Shown here: positions 38,087 to 47,203 of the stretch, piece after piece
Position numbering within the stretch: position 1 is the stretch's first letter
Layout of the letters: every line of letters begins with the position of its first letter
NCBI GenBank assembly: GCA_938018055.1
Contig: CALIKL010000011.1
Location: 1 to 64,000, forward strand
From: an uncultured bacterium
GTDB lineage: Bacteria; Bacteroidota; Rhodothermia; Rhodothermales; UBA10348
Length of the DNA: 64,000 nt
Reading direction: 5' to 3'
The notes under the pieces: model-generated
Told to the model about the DNA's origin: nothing
The model's input: only the letters and a program-made list of their open reading frames with translations
Database searches by the model: none
Translations under genes and position numbers: made by a program

Positions 38087-41000
38087 TCAGTTTGAGCCAG
38101 ACTCCGATTGCAAGAGCTCGAAGTAGCGCCGAATAAGGCCTTCATAGTCGGAGGAGTATCCAGACTCGAGTGCTCTGATCAAATCCCGCCGCATGCGTTC
38201 AATCTGTTCAGATAGGGGAAGGGCTGCTGGGCTTTCGCGCATGATTTCCTCTGCACTGCGGCCTTCCCGCTTATCATCCTTGCCGCGTTGTTCGAGAGAA
38301 CGAGATGCCTCCAGCAAGCGTGTCAGAATTTGCTGCTGACGCTGAACCGTACGCCGTGAGACTCGATTCTGCTGTAATTCCTCGATCGTTTCCATCATCT
38401 GGTCAGCCACCCGATTCAGGTCGCCGAGCAATCGATTCCGTGCGTCTCGATTACGGTTCAATTGACGCAATTCATTCTTGATTTGCTCTTGCTGTGCACC
38501 CATCTGGCGGAGTCGCTCCATCATGTCCTGGGTAAGACGGGATCCCTGCATGTCGTTGAGGAGCTGCTGGATCTGCTGATTGATCTGCTGTTGCTGTTGA
38601 CCCATTTGCTGGAGTTGCTCCATCATCTGCTCCATGCTCTGGTTGCTTTGGCCAGCACCACTTCCATTCATCTGCTGATCCAGCAATTCAGAGAGCAAGA
38701 GAGCCAACTCATTGAGATGTGACATTGCCCCACGCTGGTGTCCGGCAGCGCGCCGCGCAGCACGCTCGGTAAGTGCCCCCGTGCTTTCGCTCATCTCCCT
38801 GGCTGCATCTCCTGCTTGTTGCTGTACATCGCGGGTCATCTGCGGGATTTCACGGGCAATCGCCTGCAGCGAATCCGATGTCACTGCAAGTCCCTCGGAA
38901 AGCTTCACTTGCTGTTGGGCAGCATCTCGAAGAAGGGGGGAGTCTGTTGCCAATTCCATGACCTGCAGGCGCAGTCGCTCCTGATCGGTCGAAAGGGTCA
39001 GAATGTCCTCAAGCGCTGCCCGGATGGCTGCGATATTCATTTGCATCTGCGCACCTTGCATGCCCATCTGCATTTCATTCATTTGCGAAGACATCTGACT
39101 CAACTGCTGCGACATTTCCTGCTGCTGCTGTTGGGCCTGCTGCAGCTCATTGTTGCGAAGCTGCTCTGAGTTCTCATTCATTTGATCGGACATCTCCTGA
39201 TCCTGGGTGTCCTCGAGCAGGTCCTGCATATCTTCCGAAGGCATATTGTCCAGCTCTTCCATTCGCTGAAGCACTTCTTCCATTTTCTCTTCAAGGGCCT
39301 GCATTTCCTCGGCAGCCCGTTCCTGCTGCTCAGCGAGCTCCTCATTTCGCTCACCTGGCTGTTCATTGTCGCCACTTGCCTCTTCGGACTGCTCGTTTTC
39401 GAGCTCTGCCGTCTCCTCTGCCAGCTGGTCTTCCGTCTCGGCCAAATCCTCGGCTCGGTTCTCTATTTCCTCCATGTCTTGCTGAACCCGGAATTGCTTG
39501 AACAGATCAAGCGTACGTTCCAGCCGCTCCTGATACATGTTTTCTGAGAACTCAAACTTCTCGAGTGCATCCTGCATCTCGTTCATATCCATGTTCTCGA
39601 GGGCACTCTGGAGCTGTTCCAGTGCCTCCATGAGTTCCGGTGTTCTGATTTCATCTACGACTTCCTGCAGCTCTTCGAACATATCCATGGTCTGTTCCGA
39701 TACCATGTCGTTCTGCTGCATGTCTTGAGCCAGTTCTTCCATCCGTTCGGAGATGGCGTCGACCGATTCTTCCAGCGTCTGCTGCTTTTCCTGGAGTTGC
39801 TCGAGTAGTCGCTCCTCATGGAATCCCGCTTCCGGGTTCTCCAATAGCTCCTTCTTCAGTTCCTCAAATTGCTCGCGCGCTTCATTGGCTTCATCAAGGA
39901 GTTCCTCGATGGATTTTTCGGTGTCATCCTCAGCATCGTCGAGCGCTTCATACCGCTCGGCCAAGGAGGGCAAACGCAGCTGATAGACGCGCGTCTGAGC
40001 TGATTTGGAACCAGAGACGGCGTCGTTGTCCCACACTTCGACATAGTAGTCGATTACGTCTCCGGGAACAGGGTCAAGAGGCGTTGAGTCATCCACATCC
40101 CACAAAAAAGGCACCTCCTGGTCCAACTGGTAGGAAAATGGAACGCGGATATCCAGACTGGAAAAGGCCTCTGACACCGAGCCAAATCGACTATCCGACA
40201 GCCGGTAATGCAATTGCATTTCTGAAAAGCCGAAATCGTCCGTGATGTGTACCAGAACGGGTACCTCCATTCCCTCGCTCAAATCCATCAGTGCGCCCGG
40301 TGAGAGCAGGGATGCGGAGGGAGGGCTGTCAACGATACGTTTGACCTGATACGTGATGGGATCAATACTCTCGATACCTTCTGGAGAGACGAGCTCAATG
40401 TGGTAGGCGTCATCTTCCGTTACCTGAAAAGAGCCACGGGCAGAGGATACTTCAACGGACATCTCAATCCGTCTGCCTGAAGCGAAGACGATGGTAGCAG
40501 AAGCGGTTTCTGCACCGGCTAACGCCGCAGACACCTGCACCCGCGTCCCTCGGAGCGCCGCGACATCGCCCCTGTTTGCATCGAGCAATTGGGTCGGGAT
40601 GCGGCTGTAAGACGGATACTCCAGACGGATATTGATTTGTTGGATGAGCGGTCGCTCAACCAGAAGAACGTCATACCATGGAGTCGTTACCAGCGGGGAG
40701 GTAACGCGGTAACGGAATGGATAGCGGACATTCGTCCAAGTATGAGCGAGTCCGTTTTCTGTCTCTGTCAAATTGACGAAACGGGATCGCATTTCGCCTT
40801 CGACCAGGCGCTCGATGAGCGGGTTCTCTTCCGGGAGCGTTCCTGTCAGGGTGACCGCTACCATCAGATCCTCTCCGATGATGAGTTCGGCATTACCCGG
40901 GGTAACCTGTATGGCGTAGGGGGCGGGCTTCTCAAAAGCGGACAACGGATTGGCTACCCGATGTGTGGCTTCCAAGAAAGGTCCTGGTGCAGCGAGCAGA

Positions 41001-41521
41001 ATGACCAGAATGAAAAGCCCAGGGATGGCTGCCCATCGAGACCACTCAAGGGTAGGCCTCCAGCTGGCTATGGTCTGGAAATCTATCTCTTTGATAGGTT
41101 CGCCCAGTTTCCTGACGGCCTCGTCTACAAAAGGCTCCGGGCTGGAGCTGTGGTGTCCGTCTGAAAGCTGGAGCAGATTCAACAGTCGATCACCGACCTC
41201 GGGGTGGGCACGTCCAACCAACCGTGCCATCTGCAATTCGTCGCGGCCAGAGATGAGTCCCCAATGACGCATCAATGGGGTGGCCACGCCCCATCCAAAT
41301 ACGACGATCAGTAAGGCACCAGAAAGAAGTGCTCCCGTCATACGGAAGGCTTCTGGAAGCCAAAATGCCCATTCCAATAGGGCCAGAACCAACCAGAACG
41401 AGAGAAGTGCACCGATCAGCCAGACTGCTCCAAGGACCAAGTCAGTGGTCAACAATCGCAACTTCGCCGCCCGGAGTCGACGTCTGAGTAAGTCAACCAG
41501 TTGTCGCGACAGTGAACTCAT
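38087..41521 (-). CDS. DUF4175 family membrane protein with very long coiled-coil region
   Basis: The 1144-residue protein opens at ATG 41521 and has three membrane segments: LGAVWLIGALLSFWLVLALLE, MTGALLSGALLIVVFGW, and a third near 160 (AAIPGLFILVILLA). A beta-rich region follows (about 190-500) with Ig-like stretches. From about 505 the chain is almost continuous Glu/Gln/Met/Leu-rich coiled coil (for example ENMDMNEMQDALEKF, MQMGMQGAQMQMNIA) to the end near residue 1144. The topology suggests an inner-membrane anchor with a large extracytoplasmic part. The function is unknown to me; the coiled coil implies multimerisation or a long scaffold. It is divergent from a TonB receptor. Confidence 0.82.
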   Translation of the reverse strand: MSSLSRQLVDLLRRRLRAAKLRLLTTDLVLGAVWLIGALLSFWLVLALLEWAFWLPEAFRMTGALLSGALLIVVFGWGVATPLMRHWGLISGRDELQMARLVGRAHPEVGDRLLNLLQLSDGHHSSSPEPFVDEAVRKLGEPIKEIDFQTIASWRPTLEWSRWAAIPGLFILVILLAAPGPFLEATHRVANPLSAFEKPAPYAIQVTPGNAELIIGEDLMVAVTLTGTLPEENPLIERLVEGEMRSRFVNLTETENGLAHTWTNVRYPFRYRVTSPLVTTPWYDVLLVERPLIQQINIRLEYPSYSRIPTQLLDANRGDVAALRGTRVQVSAALAGAETASATIVFASGRRIEMSVEVSSARGSFQVTEDDAYHIELVSPEGIESIDPITYQVKRIVDSPPSASLLSPGALMDLSEGMEVPVLVHITDDFGFSEMQLHYRLSDSRFGSVSEAFSSLDIRVPFSYQLDQEVPFLWDVDDSTPLDPVPGDVIDYYVEVWDNDAVSGSKSAQTRVYQLRLPSLAERYEALDDAEDDTEKSIEELLDEANEAREQFEELKKELLENPEAGFHEERLLEQLQEKQQTLEESVDAISERMEELAQDMQQNDMVSEQTMDMFEELQEVVDEIRTPELMEALEQLQSALENMDMNEMQDALEKFEFSENMYQERLERTLDLFKQFRVQQDMEEIENRAEDLAETEDQLAEETAELENEQSEEASGDNEQPGERNEELAEQQERAAEEMQALEEKMEEVLQRMEELDNMPSEDMQDLLEDTQDQEMSDQMNENSEQLRNNELQQAQQQQQEMSQQLSQMSSQMNEMQMGMQGAQMQMNIAAIRAALEDILTLSTDQERLRLQVMELATDSPLLRDAAQQQVKLSEGLAVTSDSLQAIAREIPQMTRDVQQQAGDAAREMSESTGALTERAARRAAGHQRGAMSHLNELALLLSELLDQQMNGSGAGQSNQSMEQMMEQLQQMGQQQQQINQQIQQLLNDMQGSRLTQDMMERLRQMGAQQEQIKNELRQLNRNRDARNRLLGDLNRVADQMMETIEELQQNRVSRRTVQRQQQILTRLLEASRSLEQRGKDDKREGRSAEEIMRESPAALPLSEQIERMRRDLIRALESGYSSDYEGLIRRYFELLQSESGSN

Positions 41522-41708
41522 TCGATTGGCGGTGGGCAAGGAAGCTGAAAGATAAAAGGGTCTACATGGTGGTGGTGCATCGGGTTTCAGGGGGATAGCG
41601 ATTGGAACGAACCAATTGGAACCCGGTGTCGAGACGGGTCGTAGTCCGATCTCCTGAATGAATCCAGACGGTGACCTACTCACTACGAACCTGCTAACGC
41701 GAGAGGGG

Positions 41709-43715
41709 ATGGCGAAGCGATTGATGTGTGGAGCGGTGGTGTGGTTGTGTCTGATCCTGCAACCCGGGAACGCGACTGCCCAAGAAGCGCCTCCTGAGGA
41801 TTCCCTGAAGAGTTACGATCTATCCGAGATTGTGATCGGAGGTCAATCCCGTCAGGAAGATCGGATCCAGCGTGTTTTTCGTGTGGATCTTGCGACCATT
41901 GCTCGCCAGGATGTTCCGGACGTAGCGTCCACTTTGAGGCTGTTGCCTTCCACATCGGTGCAGACCAATTCGCGGGGGGAGACGCTCGTCTACATTCGAT
42001 CGGCGGGAGAGCGTCAGGTTGCTGTTTTCCTCGATGGCGCGCCGCTGAACATCGCTTGGGACAATCGCATCGACCTCAGCCTTGTACCGGCGACCGTTCT
42101 GGGAGCAATGACCGTGGAACGTGGGGCTGTCAGCCCGGGGTACGGGACAAATACGTCTGGCGGAGCACTGAATCTGCAGAGCAGGCGACTGATGTCCGAT
42201 GGCCGGTTGTCCGAACTGACATTGCAAGGTGGAACGGCTGGCTCCAGACAATTCAAGGGACTGTTTGCTTCGAAGCAAGACGCGAACAGCATTCTTGTGG
42301 GAGCCACCTATGCTCAACGTGACGGGCAGACTCTTCCCAAGGACGCCGTACTTCCATTTGAGCCGGTCTCTGATACGCGGGTCAATTCAGACCGGGAAGA
42401 AGCCAATTTCTACATGCGCCTCGACCGCTCCAGTGAGAGGGGACAGCTTGGACTTACGTTGATGCATGCCCGGGCTGAAAAGGGAGTAGCACCTGAAGGA
42501 CATTTGGACCCTGCAGTGGATCGAGTGCGATACTGGCGATACCCACTCTGGAGACATTCGATGGCCATCCTGAACGGCGTCATCGAGAAAGAGCGACTTC
42601 GTTGGTCCGGATCCAGCTGGGTCACACGATTCAGGCAGGATATTGCCAACTACGAAGATGTTTCCTTTGACCGCACGGAAGAGAGGCAGGAAGATGTCGA
42701 TCTTTCGGGCGGATTTCGCATCATAGCTGAGCGTGAGCGTGCGAGTTGGCGTTGGCGGCTTCTTTCTGTCGTCTCGTGGGCCCAGCATCATCAGCAGGAG
42801 ATTGATGTGCTATCGGCTCCGTCCGATGTGGAATCACAACGCTATCAGTCCCTGCTGCACACGATCGGTGGCGAGGTTACCTCTGCTTTGGAGTATCCTG
42901 GCCATTGGGCTGTAGGTGTTTCTTGGGATGGCATGCGCACCCCTGAAACTGGTGACTTCCCGTCCGATCGCGGCTTCAATGCCTACAGCTTGAACGCAGA
43001 ATGGCATCGCTCGGTCGGTGCTGCGTCTACATTGAAGGTCAATGTAGGAAGTAAACCCCGCTTTCCAACCATGCGCGAGCTGTTCGGTACCGCATTGGAT
43101 CGCTTTGTCGTAAACCCCGACCTTCAATCCGAACGGACCTGGATGGCCGAGGCGGGCTGGATGACACGAAGGGAAGGCTGGCAGATGGAAGTGATGGGAT
43201 TTGCTCAACGGACGCTGGATACCATTGATCAGGAAATCATCGAAGTCGAAGGCATGCGCAAGCGTCAGCGCATCAACCTGGATGGAAGCAGGGTGCTGGG
43301 CATTGAATGGAGCGGTCTGGGCGCAATCTCCCGGACCCTTACGTTTCAGGGGCATGCAACGTGGATGCGTCCAGTGGTCACCGGAGAGGCAGAAAACAGA
43401 CAACTGACCGAAAAGCCCCAAGTCCTGGCAACACTCCGATCACGTATTGAATTGCGCCGCGGTTTTCATCTCGACGTGAGTGGGATTTACACGGGTAAGG
43501 CTTACGGCCTGGGACCCGACAACGCCCTCGTTGATTTGCCGACTTCATTGCGGCTGAACGCCCGATTGTCTACGCAGCGGTTCTTCTCAGACAGCGGCGT
43601 TTTCCTCCAGGTATACGGCGGCGTGGACAACATGACAGACGAATTGCACGTGTCTCAGTTGGGCATTCCCTCGGCTGGCAGAACGGCGCGTATTGGTATG
43701 AGCCTGTCGCGCTAG
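41709..43715 (+). CDS. TonB-dependent outer-membrane receptor
   Basis: A 668-residue receptor with a signal peptide (MAKRLMCGAVVWLCLILQPGNATAQ), a plug domain beginning at about residue 35 (DLSEIVIGG, DVPDVASTLRLLPS, VYIRSAGERQVAVFLDGAPLN, VERGAVSPGYGTNTSGGALNL) and a beta barrel ending in GRTARIGMSLSR. It lacks the N-terminal CarboxypepD_reg/SusC extension, so it is of the siderophore/vitamin/metal type, not SusC. ATG 41709 is preferred over ATG 41658 because a GAGAGGGG lies just before it. No ligand genes are adjacent, so the substrate is unknown. It converges on the ABM-pyrF pair. Confidence 0.9.
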   Translation: MAKRLMCGAVVWLCLILQPGNATAQEAPPEDSLKSYDLSEIVIGGQSRQEDRIQRVFRVDLATIARQDVPDVASTLRLLPSTSVQTNSRGETLVYIRSAGERQVAVFLDGAPLNIAWDNRIDLSLVPATVLGAMTVERGAVSPGYGTNTSGGALNLQSRRLMSDGRLSELTLQGGTAGSRQFKGLFASKQDANSILVGATYAQRDGQTLPKDAVLPFEPVSDTRVNSDREEANFYMRLDRSSERGQLGLTLMHARAEKGVAPEGHLDPAVDRVRYWRYPLWRHSMAILNGVIEKERLRWSGSSWVTRFRQDIANYEDVSFDRTEERQEDVDLSGGFRIIAERERASWRWRLLSVVSWAQHHQQEIDVLSAPSDVESQRYQSLLHTIGGEVTSALEYPGHWAVGVSWDGMRTPETGDFPSDRGFNAYSLNAEWHRSVGAASTLKVNVGSKPRFPTMRELFGTALDRFVVNPDLQSERTWMAEAGWMTRREGWQMEVMGFAQRTLDTIDQEIIEVEGMRKRQRINLDGSRVLGIEWSGLGAISRTLTFQGHATWMRPVVTGEAENRQLTEKPQVLATLRSRIELRRGFHLDVSGIYTGKAYGLGPDNALVDLPTSLRLNARLSTQRFFSDSGVFLQVYGGVDNMTDELHVSQLGIPSAGRTARIGMSLSR

Positions 43716-43752
43716 TTGATTTTCATCGCGCGAGATCATTCGAAAGCTGTAA

Positions 43753-44049
43753 TCAGGGTAAATGACGTACAACACGGTAGGAAACCGCACTTGGTTTGCC
43801 CGAAAACATCGGTTTGGTGCGTTCCCAGGTCGATTGGAACAGCTCTGAGGCACGGTATGCTTCCAATGCTTCGGCACTATCCCAGAGGCTATACGTGGTC
43901 ATTCGTCCGACCAGGTTTACATCTTGAAGCAGCGTCAATTCCAGGCAGCCTGGAAATTGTCGGATCTTTTGACAACTGGCTTCGAACAGCTCAAGAAATG
44001 CCGGAACATGTTCTGGCTCAAACTCCATGTGGACAATGCGCCGGATCAC
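43753..44049 (-). CDS. Antibiotic biosynthesis monooxygenase (ABM) domain protein
   Basis: A 98-residue ferredoxin-like alpha/beta protein of the ABM/dimeric alpha-beta barrel type. It shows the repeating strands IVHMEFEPEHVPAFLELFE, the FPGCLELTLLQDV segment, and YSLWDSAEALEAYRASELF with the family's conserved Trp. Such proteins are small cofactor-free oxygenases, haem-degrading enzymes or quinol oxidases; nothing here picks one. The GTG start overlaps the pyrF stop (GTGA), so it is translated together with pyrF. A small enzyme that polices a pyrimidine intermediate is possible but speculative. Confidence 0.85.
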   Translation of the reverse strand: MIRRIVHMEFEPEHVPAFLELFEASCQKIRQFPGCLELTLLQDVNLVGRMTTYSLWDSAEALEAYRASELFQSTWERTKPMFSGKPSAVSYRVVRHLP

Positions 44050-44858
44050 GAGCCCAACCGATCTCGTGTTGATGCGGCTGCTTTCCCTGCTGCGAGGGCA
44101 AAATCCTCATTACTGGAGGCATAAATGATGGCACGGCTGCTGTTGATGAGGACCGGACCACTTCCGGATGCCTCCATCACTTCCTCCGCCGATCCACCTT
44201 GGGCGCCGACACCGGGAATCAAAAATGGAGTAGCGGGAAGGAGACCACGCAGCGTATTCAGATCCCGGGTATCAGTGGCCCCAACGACGAGACCGGCTTC
44301 TCCGTTGGCTTCCTCGCCCCAGGCTACCACGCGTTTTGCCACGGTTTCAAACAGAGGACCATCCTGAATCATGAGTTGCTGAAAATCAGCGCTACCCGGA
44401 TTGGACGTTCTGGCCAGTACAAAGGCGCATGTGCCCTCCCTGGTCATGAATGGATCCACAGAATCACGACCCATGTACGGACTGACTGTGATCGAGTCGA
44501 ATCGGAGTTCATCGAACACGGCTCGAGCATAGAAAGAGGCGGAATTGCCGATATCACCTCGCTTGGCATCCGCGATGGTCAGGACATCCGGGGGGATAGC
44601 GGACAGCACATCTTCCATGACAGCGTATCCATTGGCACCGAGGGCTTCGAAGAATGCGAAATTGACCTTGAAGGCGACGGCGTTTTCGGCCGTGGCCTCG
44701 ATGATGTCCCTGCAGAATCGGGAGACAGCCTCCGGCAAAGGGAGCGACCGGACCAGATGGGGGGGTAGTCTTTCCGGATCAGGGTCCAGTCCTACACACA
44801 GGACGGACGATTTCTGTTGCCGAAGGGTCTGGAGGCGTTCGCTGAAAGCGTGTTTCAC
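44046..44858 (-). CDS. pyrF: Orotidine-5'-phosphate decarboxylase, PyrF type 2
   Basis: PyrF removes CO2 from OMP to give UMP in the last step of de novo pyrimidine synthesis. The 270-residue length and the motif DAKRGDIGN near residue 95, with its catalytic Asp-x-Lys-x-x-Asp charge network, identify the longer type 2 family. Other blocks are CVGLDPDP, FKVNFAFFE, SPYMGRDSV, LARTSNPGS and IPGVGAQGGS near the phosphate site. The start is GTG 44858. It is coupled by GTGA overlap to the ABM gene and divergent from the acyl-CoA dehydrogenase. Confidence 0.95.
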   Translation of the reverse strand: MKHAFSERLQTLRQQKSSVLCVGLDPDPERLPPHLVRSLPLPEAVSRFCRDIIEATAENAVAFKVNFAFFEALGANGYAVMEDVLSAIPPDVLTIADAKRGDIGNSASFYARAVFDELRFDSITVSPYMGRDSVDPFMTREGTCAFVLARTSNPGSADFQQLMIQDGPLFETVAKRVVAWGEEANGEAGLVVGATDTRDLNTLRGLLPATPFLIPGVGAQGGSAEEVMEASGSGPVLINSSRAIIYASSNEDFALAAGKAAASTRDRLGS

Positions 44859-44986
44859 AGGAAATTGAAGGGCTCGGATTATGGCTTAAAATCGGCCTGA
44901 ATATACCGATCCGCGAGGGGTTTCGCCCGATTCAGGTTAACACTGTTCACCTGCCGCCGATCTGGACGTACCTTTTGGTGGAACTA

Positions 44987-45010
44987 CGGTATAAAACAGG
45001 CGATATACCG
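44987..45010. promoter_or_regulatory. Inverted repeat CGGTATA-N10-TATACCG before the acyl-CoA dehydrogenase
   Basis: Two perfect 7-base arms, separated by 10 bases, lie 47 bases before the ATG of the acyl-CoA dehydrogenase and 128 bases from the pyrF start. The layout is that of a site for a dimeric regulator and would overlap or flank a promoter. A TACCTTTTG just upstream (44969-44977) is one base off the Bacteroidota -7 box. No regulator gene is adjacent. Confidence 0.35.
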
Positions 45011-45057
45011 CCCAAAAGCGCTTTTCTTACCATCCAAACATTTCGCTCGAACCAACA

Positions 45058-47097
45058 ATGGGAATCGACACGCTGAAGCTCAAAAATGTCTCCGAACAAG
45101 ATCAGAAAATGATCCGAGATATCGAGACCATGATGGGGGCAGAGCCCGAGGCCATGGGCTTCGCCAAGAATCTGTTCTGGGGTCGTTTCCGAAACGACCT
45201 GATCGCTCCCTACCCGATGGTCAGTGAGCAGGAAAGAGCCAAGTGTGATGCGCTGCTGGAAAAACTGGAAGCGTATCTCAAAAGCGAGCATCCAGCCATG
45301 GAGATTGACAGGGATGAAGAGATCCCTGAATGGGCCATCAATCGATTGTTCGAACTGGGCGTGATGGGGATGACGGTACCGGAGGAATACGGTGGGCTGG
45401 GTCTGGGTATTTCATCCTACAATCGGGTTCTTGAGATGATCGGGTCGTACTGCGGCTCGACATCGGTGATGGTTTCCGCACACCAGTCCATCGGCTGTAA
45501 GGCCATCATGCTGTTTGGAACGGAAGAGCAGAAAAAGACCTTTTTGCCTGGCGTAGCACGCGAATACCTTTCCGCCTTTTGCCTTTCCGAACCACAGGTT
45601 GGCTCTGACGCGGCTGGTCAGGAAACCCGTTGTGTGCTCTCCGATGATGGAACACACTATATCCTGAATGGCGAGAAGAAGTGGAGTACGTCCGGCGCGT
45701 TGAGCGGTATGTACACCGTCATGGCCAAACAGAAGCTGGCTGATCCCAAGTCAGGAGCAGAAAAAGAGAAAGTCACGGCGCTGATCTGTACGCCGGACAT
45801 GCCGGGAATCGAAGTATTCGAAAGCAATCGCTCCAAAACGGGTATTCGGGGTACATGGCAGGCCCGAATCCGGTTCACCGATGTGAAAGTGCCTCGCGAG
45901 AACCTGCTGCATAAAGAAGGCCGCGGTCTGCACGTCGCGCTCACATGCTTGAACTTTGGTCGATGCACGCTCTCCGCTGGGATTACCGGGGCAGCCAAGC
46001 GATCCGCTGATCAGGCCACGAAATGGGTGCAAACACGTCATCAATTTCAGCGTCCCCTGGCTGACTTTGAGTTGGTGCAGCAGCGCATTGCCCGCATGTA
46101 TGCCAATACGTATGCGATGGACGCCATGCTCTTCATGATGACGGGCATGCTGGACCGCGGTGACGAAGATATCATGGTGGAAACAGCCATGACCAAAGTT
46201 TTTTGTTCGCAGCTGGGTTGGGAAACCATCGACGACGCCATGGAAATCATGGGTGGTGAAGGTTACATGACTGAAAATGAGCTGGAGCGTGCATGGCGGG
46301 ACAACCGTATCCATCGCATCGTAGAAGGTTCGAACGAAGTGATGCAGCCGTTCATTTTTGGTTACGGCGGCAAGCAGCTGGCTGAGCAGATGATCTCTGT
46401 CCAGAATGCACTGACGTGGGATGGTGATGAGTCCGTGGGTCAGAATATGGCTCGTATCCTGCGTAACGGGGTCCGACCACGGGTGCTCAAGCGGGCCATT
46501 CCTCTTGCCATGCAGCTCTTCCTTGGATATCGCCCCGGAGCGCCGTCAGTATCTGTCAAGCAAGCTGAGTTGCGGGGTTACGCGGTGCGCCTGGAACGGC
46601 TTGTTCGTGACCATGCACACTTCTTCAAGATGGCGTCCAAGTGGTACAAAGAGGAAATCGTGACCCGTCAGGCCGTCCAGGCACGCCTCGGTGACAGTGC
46701 TACCTATCTCTTTGCGCTGGCCGCATCATTGTCCCGCTTTGATTACTCTCTCAGCAATGGGGAAGCGGATCTGGACGAAAAACGTGCATTCTTTCAGCAT
46801 GCCTTTGATCTATTCGAAAATCGCATATTGGAGCGCTTTCGGGAGTTGCGGGTCAATGCAGACGGCACGCTGTTCGAGGCAGCCGCCGCTGGCAGAAAAC
46901 GGGCTGACGGTCTGGCCAACGAGGATTTTTACATCCATGAGTCGTCACCTACAGATGCTGGCTCGGGAAAGCGTGTGCGTACCGACATCGTCAAGCAATT
47001 TTCAAGTGCCAAACCATCCGAAACCCTCGGGGATGGCGCGGGGAGCGTCAGCGATCTGGCAAGCTCGACGCCTGAGCTGGACGTGGAATCGGCCTGA
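45058..47097 (+). CDS. Acyl-CoA dehydrogenase, long VLCAD/ACAD9-like form
   Basis: A 679-residue FAD enzyme, much longer than the 380-400 residues of short-chain members. The dehydrogenase core spans about 60-450: VPEEYGGLGLG, the FAD and substrate motifs CLSEPQVGSDAAGQ and LNGEKKWSTSG, KTGIRGTWQARIRFTDV, and MGGEGYMTENELERAWRD. The catalytic Glu is expected in RIVEGSNEVM. A C-terminal helical extension (about 460-640) resembles that of VLCAD/ACAD9. It probably oxidises long-chain acyl-CoA in beta-oxidation. The last 40 residues are low complexity. It is divergent from pyrF and followed by a strong bidirectional terminator. Confidence 0.88.
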   Translation: MGIDTLKLKNVSEQDQKMIRDIETMMGAEPEAMGFAKNLFWGRFRNDLIAPYPMVSEQERAKCDALLEKLEAYLKSEHPAMEIDRDEEIPEWAINRLFELGVMGMTVPEEYGGLGLGISSYNRVLEMIGSYCGSTSVMVSAHQSIGCKAIMLFGTEEQKKTFLPGVAREYLSAFCLSEPQVGSDAAGQETRCVLSDDGTHYILNGEKKWSTSGALSGMYTVMAKQKLADPKSGAEKEKVTALICTPDMPGIEVFESNRSKTGIRGTWQARIRFTDVKVPRENLLHKEGRGLHVALTCLNFGRCTLSAGITGAAKRSADQATKWVQTRHQFQRPLADFELVQQRIARMYANTYAMDAMLFMMTGMLDRGDEDIMVETAMTKVFCSQLGWETIDDAMEIMGGEGYMTENELERAWRDNRIHRIVEGSNEVMQPFIFGYGGKQLAEQMISVQNALTWDGDESVGQNMARILRNGVRPRVLKRAIPLAMQLFLGYRPGAPSVSVKQAELRGYAVRLERLVRDHAHFFKMASKWYKEEIVTRQAVQARLGDSATYLFALAASLSRFDYSLSNGEADLDEKRAFFQHAFDLFENRILERFRELRVNADGTLFEAAAAGRKRADGLANEDFYIHESSPTDAGSGKRVRTDIVKQFSSAKPSETLGDGAGSVSDLASSTPELDVESA

Positions 47098-47121
47098 GCG
47101 AAATTGGCATGGTCAGAAATG

Positions 47122-47157
47122 AAAGGGGCGATCACGCACATGCGTGATCGCCCCTTT
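47122..47157. terminator. Bidirectional terminator between the acyl-CoA dehydrogenase and serS
   Basis: A 17-base perfect inverted repeat (47122-47138 with 47141-47157) has AAA on one side and TTT on the other, so it can stop transcription from both sides. It sits 24 bases after the dehydrogenase stop and 46 bases from the end of convergent serS. Confidence 0.88.
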
Positions 47158-47203
47158 GCCGTACAAGGAGTGGCCATGTCAATTCTAAGGGCGACGGTAG
47201 TCG

